NCBI GenBank assembly: GCA_002778195.1 | Contig: PCDI01000004.1 | Span: forward strand, 3,384,226 to 3,448,225 | Length of the DNA stretch: 64,000 bases | From: Raffaelea ambrosiae | Lineage: Eukaryota; Ascomycota; Sordariomycetes; Ophiostomatales; Ophiostomataceae | Reading direction: 5' to 3' | Shown here: positions 32,388 to 43,464 of the stretch, in pieces | Numbering within the stretch: the first letter of the stretch is position 1 | Layout of the letters: each line of letters starts with the position of its first letter | Notes under the pieces: generated by a model | What the model saw: only the letters and a program-made list of their open reading frames with translations | Told to the model about the DNA's origin: nothing | Databases searched by the model: none | Translations under genes and position numbers: made by a program

Positions 32388-35192
32388 ATGTTGCTCAGAT
32401 TTCGCGGCCCCGACGGCATGATCCGTCGGGAGGTCAGCAAGGACGACACGTTTGGCAACGTTATGCGCGATGTGAGTATTGCCGCGATGTCCAGACAGCA
32501 AGGCCAGCCTGCTAACCAGCATCTCGTTCACAGCTGCTTCCCCTTCTCCCCAAGACCGTCGACCCGCGGACAATCACAATCGCCAACAACCCCGGCAGCC
32601 AAGGCGAGAAGCGCAAGGTGGGCGAGGTGGCCCACGTACCTATCGCGCAGACTGGCTTGAGGTGCGTCTAGTTGGGCATCACGACATGTGTTTTTTTTTT
32701 TTTCTTTTTTTTTTGCTTGGATTTTCTCGGCTTTTCCTCGTCTTTGTCTTCCTCTTTGCCTGTTTTTTTTAAGTTTTTTTTTTTTTTTTTTAAAAAAACT
32801 TGGTCCCTCTTCCACTCCTCCTTCTTGCTGACCCCTCCCCCCACCAGCCATGGTGACATGATTTTCCTAGAATACAAACACAAGGATGCCAGCACAAACG
32901 GCCATGCCAACGGCGACAGCGACCCGTCCAAGGGCGGCAAGATCGCCACCTCGGCGAACCGCCTAGACGGCAAGCCCGTGCTGGGCGTCGATGACCGGCC
33001 CATCGACCCCCTTCCCTCCTCGTCGGTTGCGATCTCGTCGACGTCCGGCGGCTCCATCTCGATCCCGGCTGCCCGCATAAAGAACCCGTGGGAGGTGGTC
33101 AAGCAGTCCAAGCTGGACGACCGCCTCGACAAGCTCGACGGCAAGATCCCGCGCAAGCGCGACCCCAAGTTCTGCCGCCACGGCGCCAAGGGCATGTGCG
33201 ACTACTGCCAGCCGCTGGATCCGTTCAACGCGGGCTACCTCGACGAGCACAAGATCAAGTACCTCTCCTTCCACTCGTACCTGCGCAAGATCAACGCGGA
33301 GAAGAACCGGCCCGAACTCGGCGCCTCCTTCATCCCGCCGCTGGTCGAGCCGTACTTCCGCGTGCGGCCCGACTGTCCCTCGGGGCACCCGACCTGGCCC
33401 GAGGGCATCTGCAGCAAGTGCCAGCCGAGTGCGATCTCGCTGCAGCCGCAGGTCTTCCGCACCGTGGACCACGTCGAGTTTGCGTCGCCGGCGATCGTGG
33501 ACACGTTTATTGATGCCTGGCGCAAGAGCGGGTCGCAGCGCCTGGGCTATCTGTACGGCCGCCTCGACGAGTACACGGAGGTGCCGCTGGGCATCAAGGC
33601 GGTGGTGGAGGCCATCTACGAGCCGCCGCAGGGCGACGAGAGCGACGGGCTGACGCTGCAGTCGTGGGAGAACGAGCAGGCCGTGGACGCGGTGGCGCGG
33701 CTGTGCGGCCTGGAAAAGATGGGCGTCATCTGGACCGACCTGACCGACGCGGGCGTCGGCGACGGGTCGGTGGTGTGCAAGCGGCACGCCGACTCGTTCT
33801 TCCTGTCGTCGCTCGAGGTGGTCTTTGCCGCGCGGCTGCAGGCCCAGCACCCGAAGCCGACGAAATGGAGCGACACCGGCCGCTTCGGCTCCAACTTTGT
33901 CACCTGCGTCGTCACCGGCAACGAGCAGGGCGAGATTGCCATTGCCGCGTACCAGATGTCCAACGACGCCGTCGAGATGGTGCGCGCCGACATTGTCGAG
34001 CCGTCGGCCGAGCCCGAGAGCATGCTGGTGCGCGACGAGGAGGAGGACGACGGCTCGGTCAGCCGCACGCGCTACATCCCCGAGGTCTTCTACCGCCACA
34101 TCAACGAGTACGGCGCCAACGTCCAGGAGAACGCCAAGCCCGCCTTCCCCGTCGAGTACCTCTTTGTCACCCTGACGCACGGCTTCCCCGACGCGCCCAA
34201 GCCCGTGTTCACCGACCTCCACTTTCCCATCGAGAACCGCGAGTACATTGGCGAGAGCCAGGAGCATGCCGCCGTGGCGCGCACTCTCAAAGCAGCATCA
34301 GCATCATCGTCTTCGAGCCGGGAAGCGCTGCGTGTCTCCAACTTTCACCTGCTTACTGTGCTGCGGCAGATGGATGTTCTGTCCAAGGTGACATTCCCTT
34401 TTTTTTTTGTTTTTTTTGTTTTTTTGTTTTTGTTTTTGTGTTTTTGTTTTCTTCCTTTTCTGGCCCATCTCCAGATTTAACCTTATACGTTCTTTTTGTC
34501 CTTTCGCCTCTTTTACATCTCGTCTCAAACACCCCACTAACACCCAACAGGACGAAGAAGCACTCCTCTGCCGCGTGGCCACCCAACACGATCTCGCCGA
34601 CTCGTTCCAGCTGCAGTCCACCCCCGGCTGGCAGACGCTGTTGATGATTCTGCAATCTGCTGGTGAGCGAATCCCCAAGCGTCCCAGGGCGGAGATGGAG
34701 GAGAGAGGAGCGGAGGCTGTGCGGTGGGGTGCCAGTGTGCGTGATCAGAGCGGTACGCGTGCTAGCACGAGCAGTAGTGGTAGCCGTCTTCCGAGTGGTG
34801 GTAGCGGCAGTGGTGGCCGTGGTGCCGGTGCCGTTGTTGGTGGTCGTGGTGGCGATGGTGTCGGTGTCCCTGGTGGCAGCAAGAATCCCCGCTGGTCTTC
34901 TGGACATGCGTCACCTGCTGCCGCTTCTTCATCGTCGTCGTCGTTGTCGTCGTCTTCTTCTTCTCCTTCTCTCCGCCTCCCCCGTCGTGCTCCTACTGCT
35001 TCCACTCTACAACCATCACCCTTATCTTCCACTTCCCCATCCTCCAATTCTCCTCCTCCTACTGCTGCTACTGCAACGATCCGCAATGCCGACTCGGGCG
35101 AACCTCTTGCTAAACGATTTGCTGCCGTTAGGCTGAACAACGCGCGTGACCCACGGCCGGACACGTCTTCGCCACGACGACCGGATACCTGA
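32388..35192 (+). CDS. NPL4: Nuclear protein localization protein 4 (Cdc48-Ufd1-Npl4 cofactor)
   Basis: An adaptor that, with Ufd1, brings polyubiquitinated substrates to the Cdc48 ATPase for ER-associated and other degradation. Exons 32388-32471, 32534-32661, 32848-34387 and 34551-35192 give 797 residues. Residues 1-90 are a ubiquitin-like region split by two introns (junctions VMRD-LLPLL and AQTGLS-HGDMIF). A zinc-binding segment starts near Cys180 (FCRHGAKGMCDYCQPLDPF) and a second Cys/His cluster is at HPTWPEGICSKCQ. The MPN-like core follows (LGYLYGRLDEYTEVPLGIKA). Exon 4 ends the conserved core at TLLMILQSAGER. It then adds about 170 residues, mostly Ser/Gly/Pro low complexity, closing with EPLAKRFAAVRLNN. 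The tail makes it longer than yeast Npl4 (580). Confidence 0.94.
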
Positions 35193-35458
35193 GAGGAAAC
35201 AAGACGAGAGATCGACTGAGATCCAGCAACAGACAGACAATGGTTTTTTTGCTCTCAAAAAAAGATATATCAGCTGTACTCTTCTCCCACAAGGACCTGA
35301 CAAAAAAAAAAGGGGGGGGGCATAGTAAAACAGTAAGGGCGTTCTTCGTCCTTCTCCCACAAATATTGAACTTGTTCATGCTCTCANGCCTTCTTTTGAG
35401 ATCGCCCCGAGCGGAGTGGCAGGAAAGAATTCCGGAAGAAGAAAACACAACAGAATAC

Positions 35459-35489
<31 letters not shown>

Positions 35490-36117
35490 GGGGCTGATAC
35501 TCAAGTCCGACGCCGCGTGAGAAACAGAGTGATGGTCTGGCCGGCTATAGTGTGCGGTGGTGCGCCTGTGTGTGTGTGTGTTTGTGCATTTCTCGGAGCA
35601 TTTCAAGCGTGTCTCGGTTGATGAAATCATAGACCAGGGGTGGTAACAAACAAGTCGGGAGTGTGCGGTGGGCGGGAATACCTTTGGAAGCGCTCTCTAT
35701 GGAATGAAAAAGTAGGGGGATTACATTGTTGTAGCAGCCTCGCTATCAAAAGATATAACATAAAACGAAGTACACAAAAACAAGACTCACACAACATACA
35801 CACAAACATGCCTTTTTTTTTTCAATGCTTCTGGGCTTCTCTTTCTCTCTTTTTTCTTTTGTTGTAACCTCATCGTCTGTTTTTTTTTTTGTCTCTCCTT
35901 CCTATTGCTTCGCTTTATTTCTCTTGTTTTATTTTGATTCTTTTGTTTTTTTGTATTCCCCCAGTCCCAAACGCCCAACGATTTTTTCTGTTTTATAGTC
36001 TTGACAACTTTTTTGTCTTATAATCTTGACAGCTTTTTTTTTTGTTATATGCTTCTTATGGCAGACAGATTTCTCCAACACAAAATCTCTCGTTCACCAG
36101 CAGACACACTCTAATCT
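35193..36117. other. Convergent intergenic region with homopolymer tracts and one N
   Basis: 925 bp between the 3' ends of NPL4 and CPS. It contains an A-run then G-run near 35459-35493, another A/G run near 35302-35320, a TG run near 35568-35580 and an unresolved base at 35387. No ORF is supported. Confidence 0.65.
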
Positions 36118-39100
36118 TTACAACGGCTTGCCGCCCAGGAACTCGGACCACCGGCGAACCTCGGGCGGGATGCCCTCAGGCCGGGGCAGCTTCTCGCTGA
36201 GGCATTGTGCGAAGAGGATGGCGGTCTGGGATGTCAGCAAGTGTTTGGAAAGACAGGAACATGCATCAGAAAACAAAGGAACGGAAACAAAAGCAAGGAC
36301 ACTCACCTGGGGCTCCATAAACAGAGGCACGCCAAAGTCGACGGCGTTCCGGCGCATGACATAGTCGACGTCGGACGTGGTGGCGGCGCGGGCGCGGGCC
36401 AGGTTGAAGACGCCGCGGATGTCGTACTTTTCAAAGACCTCGCGCAGGGCGCGCTTGTCGTCGGTGGGGAACTCGATGAGCTGGACGGACACGGGGGTCT
36501 TGCTGGCCTGGCTGGTCTTCTCGATGTAGGCCTGCACGCGGGGCTCGGCGGCGTACAGCTTGTAGCCGAGCGGGGCGACGCGCCGGACGACCTGGGCGAG
36601 CCAGTCGCGGCCGTCCTCGCCGATCTCGCCGCCGAGCAGCAGGCCCTCGCCCGGCTCGGGGACGCGGAAGTTCATGGCGGACTGCATGGACGTCCAGTAG
36701 GCCTCGACGAGGTTCTTGCCGAAGCAGGCCATCTCGCCGGTGCTGGCCATCTCGACGCCCAGGAAGGGGTCGGCGCCGGCCAGGCGCGTCCACGAGAACT
36801 GCGGCACCTTGGTGGCCAGGTAGTCGCGCTTGACCTGCATCGGGTCGGTGGGCGGCGGCACGTCCTGGCCGACGAGCGCCTTGGTGGCGACGTCGATGAA
36901 GTTGGTGCCCAGCACCTTGCTCACAAAGGGGAACGAGCGCGACGCGCGCAGGTTGCACTCGATGACCTTGAGCGCGGGCAGGCTGCCGGACGGGTCGGCG
37001 GCCTTGATGATCTGCATGTTGAAGGGCCCCGTGATCGCGAGGGCGGCGGCGACCTTTTGCGCAATCTCCTTGACGCGGTCCATGGTGGTGTCGTCCAGCG
37101 ACACGGGCGGCAGCACCAGCGTGGCGTCGCCCGAGTGCACGCCCGCCTGCTCGACGTGCTCGCTGACGGCGTGCAGCAGCAGCTGGCCGCCCGAGGCCAC
37201 GCCGTCGACGTCGATCTCCTGGGCGCCCTCGATGAACTTGCTGATGACCACCGGGTGGTCCGGCGACACGCTCGCGGCCGCCTCGAGCTTCTCCTTGAGG
37301 TCGGCCTGGCTGCGGATCACGGTCATGGCCGCGCCCGACAGCACGTAGCTGGGCCGCACGAGCACCGGGTAGCCGACGGCGTCGGCAAACTTCTCGGCCT
37401 CGGCCACGGACGTCAGCTCCTTCCAGGCCGGCTGGTCGATGCCGGCCTTGTCCAGGATCTCCGAGAACTTTTGCCGGTCCTCGGCCTTGTCGATGTTGCG
37501 CGGGTCGGTGCCCAGCACCTTGGCGCCGCCCTCCTCCTGCAGCCGCAGGGCAATGTTCTGGGGCAGCTGGCCGCCCACGGAGACGACGACGCCGCTCGCC
37601 GCCTCGAGGTCGTAGATGTCCATCACGCGCTCGTAGCTGAGCTCGTCAAAGTACAGGCGGTCGGCATTGTCGAAATCGGTCGAGGCGGTTTCCGGGTTGA
37701 ACTGAACGGGTTAGTCATATGTGTGTGTGTATGTAGTGGGATGGGGAGGTTGTAAAAAAAAAATCAAAAAAAAAAATAATAATAAAAAGAATCGAAAAAA
37801 AAATTCAAAAAAAAAGAGAACAAAAACTTCTCAATACGCACATTCAACACAACCGTCTTGTGGCCCATCTCGCGCAGGGCCACGGTGGCGCTGACGGCAC
37901 ACCAGTCAAACTCGACCGAGGAGCCGATGCGGTAGACGCCGCTGCCCAGGACCAGGGTGCCCTTGTCGTCAAAGGTGACGTCGTGGGTGCTGGCGTTGTA
38001 GGTGGTGTAGAGGTAGTTGGTGTCGGCGGGGAACTCGGCGGCCAGGGTGTCGATCTTCTTGACCCAGGGGCGGATGCCGAACTGCAGGCGGTGGGCGCGG
38101 ACCTTCTGCTCGGTGGAGCCGACGGCGGCGGCGATCTGGTGGTCGGAGAAGCCGAGCTTCTTGGCCTTGAGGATGTGCTCCTTGCGGAGGCCGGCGAGGC
38201 TGCCGATGGCCTGCAGCTCGCGGGTGCAGTCGACGAGGTTCTGCAGCTTGTAGAGGAACCACTTGTCGATCTTGGTCAGGTCGTGGACGCGGTCGACGGA
38301 GTAGTTCTCGTGCAGCATGGCCTGGCCGACGGCGAGCCAGCGGCGGTCGGTGGGGTTCTGCAGCTCGTGGTCGAGGTCGTCAAAGTGGGCGCCCTGGAAG
38401 CCGACGAAGCCCGGGTCGACCTGGCGGATGGCCTTCTGGAAGGACTCCTCAAAGGTGCGGCCGATGGCCATGACCTCGCCGACGGACTTCATGGCGCTGC
38501 CAATGTCGCGCTTGACGTGCTGGAACTTGGACAGGTCCCAGCGCGGGATCTTGGTGACGATGTAGTCGAGCGACGGCTCAAAGTTGGCCGTGGTGGTCTT
38601 GGTCACGGCGTTGGGCAGCTCGGGCAGGCTGTGGCCGAGCCCGATCTTGGCCGCCGTGTAGGCCAGCGGGTAGCCGGTGGCCTTGGAGGCCAGCGCGGAC
38701 GAGCGCGACAGCCGCGCGTTGACCTCGATCACGCGGTAGTCCAGCCCGTCGGGCTGCAGCGCGTACTGCACGTTGCACTCGCCGACGACGCCCAGGTGGC
38801 GCACGATCTTGATCGCGGCCGACCGCAGCATGTGGTACTCCTCGTCGCTCAGCGTCTGGCTCGGCGCCACCACGATCGAGTCGCCCGTGTGGATGCCGAG
38901 GGGGTCAAAGTTCTCCATGTTGCACACCGTGATGCAGTTGTTGTTGGCGTCGCGCACCACCTCGTACTCCACCTCCTTCCAGCCCTTGAGCGACTTCTCC
39001 ACCAGGATCTGCGGCGACAGCGTCAGCGACCGCGCCGCCATGTTGCGCAGCTCCGCCTCGTTGTTGGCGAACCCCGAGCCGAGCCCGCCCAGCGCGTAGG

Positions 39101-39932
39101 CCGCCCGCACAATGATCGGGTAGCCCACCTGCGCCGCCGCGTCCAGCGCCTCGTCCACCGTGCCCACCGCGATCGACTTGGCAATCGGGATGTTGATCTC
39201 GTCCAGCGCCCGCGCAAACAGGTCGCGGTCCTCGCTCAGCTCCAGCGTGCGCACGCTCGTCCCCAGCACCCGCACCCCGTGCTTCGCAAACAGGCCCTCG
39301 CGCTGCATCGCCACGCCCAGGTTCAGCGCCGTCTGCCCGCCGAACGACAAAAACACCCCGTCCGGCTTCTCGCGCTCGATCACGTACGTCACGTACTCCG
39401 GCGTCACCGGCAGGTAGTACACCTCGTCGGCCAGCGCGTGGTTCGTCTGGATCGTCGCAATGTTGGGGTTGATCAGCACCGACTTCACCCCCGCCTCCTT
39501 GAGCGCCTTGAGCGCCTGCGAGCCCGAGTAGTCAAACTCCCCCGCCTGCCCGATCGCCAGCCCGCCGCTGCCAATCACCAGCACCTTCTTGACGTCCACG
39601 TGTTCCCGCGGCTTGATCACCCCGCTGTCCAGGTACGCCCGCGGGTTGTGCGCCGACTGGCCCGCCGCCGCCGCCGCTGCCGTCGCCCGCGCCGTCGACT
39701 GCGTCAGCGTCCGTCTGCCGTACAGGCTGCTGCGCAGGCTGGTGGGGGGCTGTGTCTTCGCCGCCACCCGGCCCTGGCTGCCGTGGAGCGCCGACATCGA
39801 GAAGGCTGCGGCCCGGACCGAGGCTGCGTTCAGCGTCCGCACCGGCTGCGCCAGGGTCGTTGGGAGGTGCCGGCCCTGTCGGAGCAGGCGAGACGGGGCC
39901 CGGCCCGCGGCCATGGAGACGGCCGACAACAT
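36118..39932 (-). CDS. CPA2: Carbamoyl-phosphate synthase, arginine-specific, large (ammonia) chain, mitochondrial
   Basis: Makes carbamoyl phosphate for arginine synthesis (Neurospora arg-3, yeast CPA2). Exons (minus strand) 39932-37842, 37701-36307 and 36225-36118 give 1197 residues. ATG 39932 starts an Arg/Ser/Ala-rich stretch without acidic residues (MLSAVSMAAGRAPSRLLRQG), a typical mitochondrial presequence, consistent with the location in filamentous fungi. The first ATP-grasp half begins at VKKVLVIGSGGLAIGQAGEF. Intron 1 (GTGCGT..CTAAC..TTCAG) rejoins VVLN-FNPETASTDFD, and the second half has SVGGQLPQNIALRL and VLVRPSYVLSGAAM. The allosteric-type C-terminal domain is present. Intron 2 is 81 nt, in frame and stop-free, but has a strong GTGAGT donor and CCCAG acceptor. 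The absence of an ATCase domain or fused glutaminase separates it from the pyrimidine enzyme. Confidence 0.95.
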
Positions 39933-40189
39933 GGCTGTGAAGCTCCGAGAAAAAAAAAAGGAGGACGAGGACACCAAGAAAGGAGAGCAAGGGTTACGTA
40001 AAGATGATGTTGGAGAGAGCAAGGCCAGGGAGGTTGTCGTCTCTGTTTTTTTTTTTTCAATCAAACACTGTCCCAGAGCCCGTCTGTTCGCCAATTGACC
40101 AGAGCAGAGCTCACGGAATCAAATGGATGGGTATATGTGTGACTCCTGCTGGAGGAGAGGAGGGAAGGGGGTCGGTGAAAGGGGAATAA

Positions 40190-40195
40190 GAGTCA
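40190..40195. promoter_or_regulatory. GAGTCA, inverted TGACTC, upstream of CPS
   Basis: The reverse complement reads TGACTC, the core of the Gcn4/CPC1 general amino-acid-control site, 258 bp before the CPS ATG. It lacks the final A of the full site. Confidence 0.35.
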
Positions 40196-40250
40196 CCAGT
40201 CTAATAAGTCTGTTGAGCAACACCATTTTTTTTTTTTGGCGGGGAGCCCT

Positions 40251-40261
40251 GATAAGATAAG
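40251..40261. promoter_or_regulatory. Tandem GATAAG pair upstream of CPS
   Basis: GATAAGATAAG gives two overlapping GATAAG elements about 320 bp before the CPS ATG. AreA/NIT2 GATA factors bind such paired sites in filamentous ascomycetes under nitrogen limitation. Function here is inferred. Confidence 0.4.
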
Positions 40262-40548
40262 GGGTCCGATTTTTTTCTACCTTTTTTCTTTCCTCGCAGC
40301 ATTTTCTTCGCCAATGGGGCCTAGACCAGAAAATTCGGATCTGCGATTGGCTGCCCAGAGCTCCCTCCGACTTGCGCTCCGAGTTATCACGTGTACCTAT
40401 TACCAAAACGGACCAGCGCAAGAGAATGAAACAGTGGGGCGCAACCATGTCGTTGGGGTCCGCAAATGCCATTTCGACTTTCCCCTGTTTGCAGCATGGC
40501 AATTTGTCCCGGTCGGCGTTCCGGCAACGGAACGTCTGTCCCGGGGGC

Positions 40549-40572
40549 GGGGGGGGGGGGGGGGGGGGGGGG
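40549..40572. repeat. 24-nt guanine run
   Basis: An uninterrupted G tract (preceded by CCCGGGGGC) in the CPS upstream region. It could form a G-quadruplex. Its exact length is prone to sequencing error. Confidence 0.8.
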
Positions 40573-40596
40573 AGCGTGGGTTACATTATCTGTCAC

Positions 40597-40603
40597 TGAC
40601 TCA
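40597..40603. promoter_or_regulatory. TGACTCA (Gcn4/CPC1-type site) upstream of CPS
   Basis: A perfect palindromic bZIP site 665 bp before the CPS ATG. Arginine genes are known targets of cross-pathway control in filamentous fungi. Confidence 0.45.
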
Positions 40604-40861
40604 CAGGATAGTGTGGTCACCCTCGGAAAGTGAGCCGTGAAGACCAGCTCTCCCCTGGACCATCCTGTGCGAACAAAATCCAATTGATATCTCACACGCG
40701 CTCCTAAGTCTATTACAGGAAACAGGCCGTCTTTTTTGGTTTCTCTTTTCTCTTTTCTCTTGTCTCTTGTCTGTTTTTTCTGTTCCCTTGTTTTCTTTTA
40801 TTTGTTTGCTATGTTCGTTGGAATATTTTTTTTTCTCTGCTCCCGGCTTCCCCTCCCCCCT

Positions 40862-42565
40862 CTAGTCCTTGTCTAGACGCACAGCCGGGTTCTTCTTGAT
40901 GAAGTTGAGGTCCACCTTGTGTCCTAGCAGCTCCCGGATATTGGAGATGCCGTACTTGATCATGGTCGGCCGCTCCAGACTCAGACCCCAGCCATACACG
41001 CGCAGATCCTTCGGCAGGCCCATCGCCTCGAGCATTTCTGGCCGGAACATGCCGCTGTTGCCAATCTCGACCAGCTTCTTCAGGCCCTCGTGGTAGCTAA
41101 AGATCTCCATACTCGGCTCCGTGTACGGGTTGTACGCCGGCTTGAACTTGAGGTTCTTCAGCCCCATCTTGCCGAAGAAGATCTCCATGAACTCCATCAG
41201 GCCGCCCAGCGTCAGCCCGTAGTCCGCAATGACACCCTCGACCTGGTGGAACTCGGCCAAGTGGGTAGCGTCGACGGACTCGTTGCGGAAGACGCGGTCA
41301 ATCGAGAAGTAGCGTGCCGGCGGCGGCCTGCCGTCAGGGCCCTTCTTGGAAGCCAGGCGGAAGAGCATCTCGGAGGAGACCGCAGTTGTGTGGGTGCGCA
41401 GGACGAGGCGCAAGCTCTCTTCGGGCGACCAGGGGTACCGGTAACCAATCGAGTCGTACTTGCCCGACTCGTGCACCTGGCGCACGTTGTCCCAGTACTG
41501 CTTGTAGTCCTTCTTGTCGTCGGGGCCCGTGGCACGCGGCGGGTCGGCCGCAGGCGGGTCCGATATGTAAAACGTGTCCTGCAGATCACGCGCCGGGTGC
41601 TGCTGGGGCACAAAGAGGGTGTCAAAGTTCCAGAAGCCGGACTCGACAAACTTGTTCGTGGGCATCTCCTCGAAACCCATCTCGAAGAAGATTTGGCGGA
41701 ACTCGTGGCGGACCTTGTTCAGCGGATGCAGCGCGCCGGCGTTCTGGTCGGCACCGAGGGCCTGGAAGTTGTACGGCTTGAAGGTCGCCGTCTTCCACGC
41801 GCCCGAGGCAATCATGTCGGCCGTCAGGTCGGTCTCCTCCTTGACGATCTCGAGCGCAAACTTGGCGCCCTTGTGCACGCGGTAGGCGATGACCTTTTGT
41901 AAGCGGACCAGCTTACGTTTCCGCAGCTCAGCGATGACCTTGGCGTCGGGGTGTGTGTGTGTCTCCTTGATGGTCTGGAGGTGAATTTTTGTGGTATCGT
42001 GGATTGACGAGGCCTAGTAGTTGGTGTTAGTTGCTGCGTTGGGCTCCCGTGCTACAATTTCCCCTGTTCCTTTCTTAAAGCTCCCTTTTTTTTGTTTTCC
42101 CTCTTTGCAGACCACTCTTTCCGTTGTCTGTATCTGCTTTCTCTTTGCACTGTTCCTCTTCCTTCCACTTACCACTGCCTTGAGTTTGCCGTCGCCCGCT
42201 TTCGTAATCCACTTCTCCTTAAAGGCCTTGCCCTGTCCCATCTTGGCCACAGTCTTGTCGCCCACTGCCTTCTCCAGGTCGGCAATCGACAGTCCATCGA
42301 CCGCCTTGCTCAGAGCCTCGAACACCCGTGCCTCGTGGCTACCGTTGGCGGCAATCTGCTCGCCCTCGGGCTCCAGGGTGGCTTCGTCCCGCTCCAGGGT
42401 CTCGTACGTGACCATTGACCGCGACGCTAGCCGATCGAGCGCCGCCTTCACCTCAGTCGCCTTGACATTTGGGAAGGTCTCGGATGTGAGAAACGAGCCG
42501 GACTTGTCGAGGGCATGGAGCACCTCGGTGGTCAGGTCCCCGGAGGAACCTGCTCTGCTCGCCAT
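40862..42565 (-). CDS. FRS2: Cytosolic phenylalanyl-tRNA synthetase alpha subunit
   Basis: The catalytic alpha chain of the alpha2-beta2 enzyme that charges tRNA-Phe. Exons (minus strand) 42565-42173 and 42013-40862 give 514 residues (yeast Frs2 is 503). The 159-nt intron (GTAAGT..CTAAC..CTAG) keeps phase 0 and joins KLKAV to ASSIHDTTKIH. Residues 1-130 are the winged-helix tRNA-binding region. The class II core follows: motif 2 region RVFRNESVDATHLAEFHQVE and motif 3 GWGLSLERPTMIKYGI near the C-terminus. The eukaryotic-type N-terminal extension and lack of an organellar presequence indicate the cytosolic enzyme. It is divergent from the DUF1746 gene. Confidence 0.96.
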
Positions 42566-43464
42566 GTTTGGTGGTCGGAGGTGGGGGGGTGTCGTGTGAA
42601 AAGTATGTAAAAAGTAGCCCAGCGAAGAGCTCTGCCGGCGTTCGTTTAGAGACAGTGGTCGCAGACAAGTGTGGATCGTCCAGGGAAACCGAGAAGAGTC
42701 GTGGGTGTGGATTAGCAATGGACAGCAGGGCGGTTTATTTTTTTTTGGGCTGGCTGGCTGGCTCTCTCACCAAAGTGACTCAGACGGGCTGTCAGAATTT
42801 CGTCGCTCAAAGTGTATCAAAAACCAGCCCGCCGCAGACTGCCACTCAACAGGGACTCCCACCCCGCCTGCGGGTGTGGAGCCTGGGGTCTAAGCGGAGC
42901 AGGCTGTTTTTCCGGGCCGAGAGAGGATGGTGTAACTACTATGTAAACGGGTAGAGAACGGCGGGTCCCAGCGGGCCAGGGGAGGCGAGGCGCAGAGACC
43001 GCTGTAATCAAAGCACCCCAGACGCTATCAGGTGGTGGACAACCCAGGCAAGCATGTGAGCTTCGCGTGCAGCCTGCCAGCCAGACTTTCTTTTCGGGCG
43101 AACTCCTCGCGCCGTGCATTTTCTTTCTGTCTCCACGTTCTCCTTGGCACGACTCACAGCCAGGACCAGACGAGTCCAGACGATAACGACGCGAGACATC
43201 CCAACGCATTTGTGGTGTGTTTTTTTTTTATTGGAGACGACGCAGCCCATCTCCTTCCCCTTCTTGACGATCACCGACGATCACATCTCGTCTTCGCCAT
43301 CTTCGAGCCACGACGACACGACAGCATGTGTTGAGCCGTCCCGATCTGATCGAGTCGAGTCCTCTGATGCCGCGCTGGCAGTGCGCACACGCCAATCGCA
43401 GCCAGTCGACAGCAGCCCTCCTCTTCCCTGCCATCTTCTTCATGACCCCCAGCAGGCTGCAGTC
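42566..43464. other. Bidirectional promoter, PheRS alpha / DUF1746 gene
   Basis: 899 bp with a TGACTCA site near the PheRS side and a long C/T-rich leader on the other side. No ORF is supported. Confidence 0.55.
42776..42782. promoter_or_regulatory. TGACTCA (Gcn4/CPC1-type site) upstream of PheRS alpha
   Basis: A perfect site 211 bp before the FRS2 ATG. Aminoacyl-tRNA synthetase genes are frequent Gcn4/CPC1 targets, so this matches expectation. No binding evidence is available here. Confidence 0.5.

Larger units (their letters stand above)
39933..40861. other. CPS promoter and PheRS-alpha 3' flank
   Basis: 929 bp. It carries a tandem GATAAG pair, two Gcn4-type sites, CCAAT (40311-40315) and ATTGG (40346-40350), and a 24-nt G run at 40549-40572. 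No ORF is supported. Confidence 0.6.

Noticed and set aside
37860..40001. 713-codon plus-strand ORF opposite CPS
   Set aside because: Same artefact of codon bias; composition is random-like and CPS is certain.
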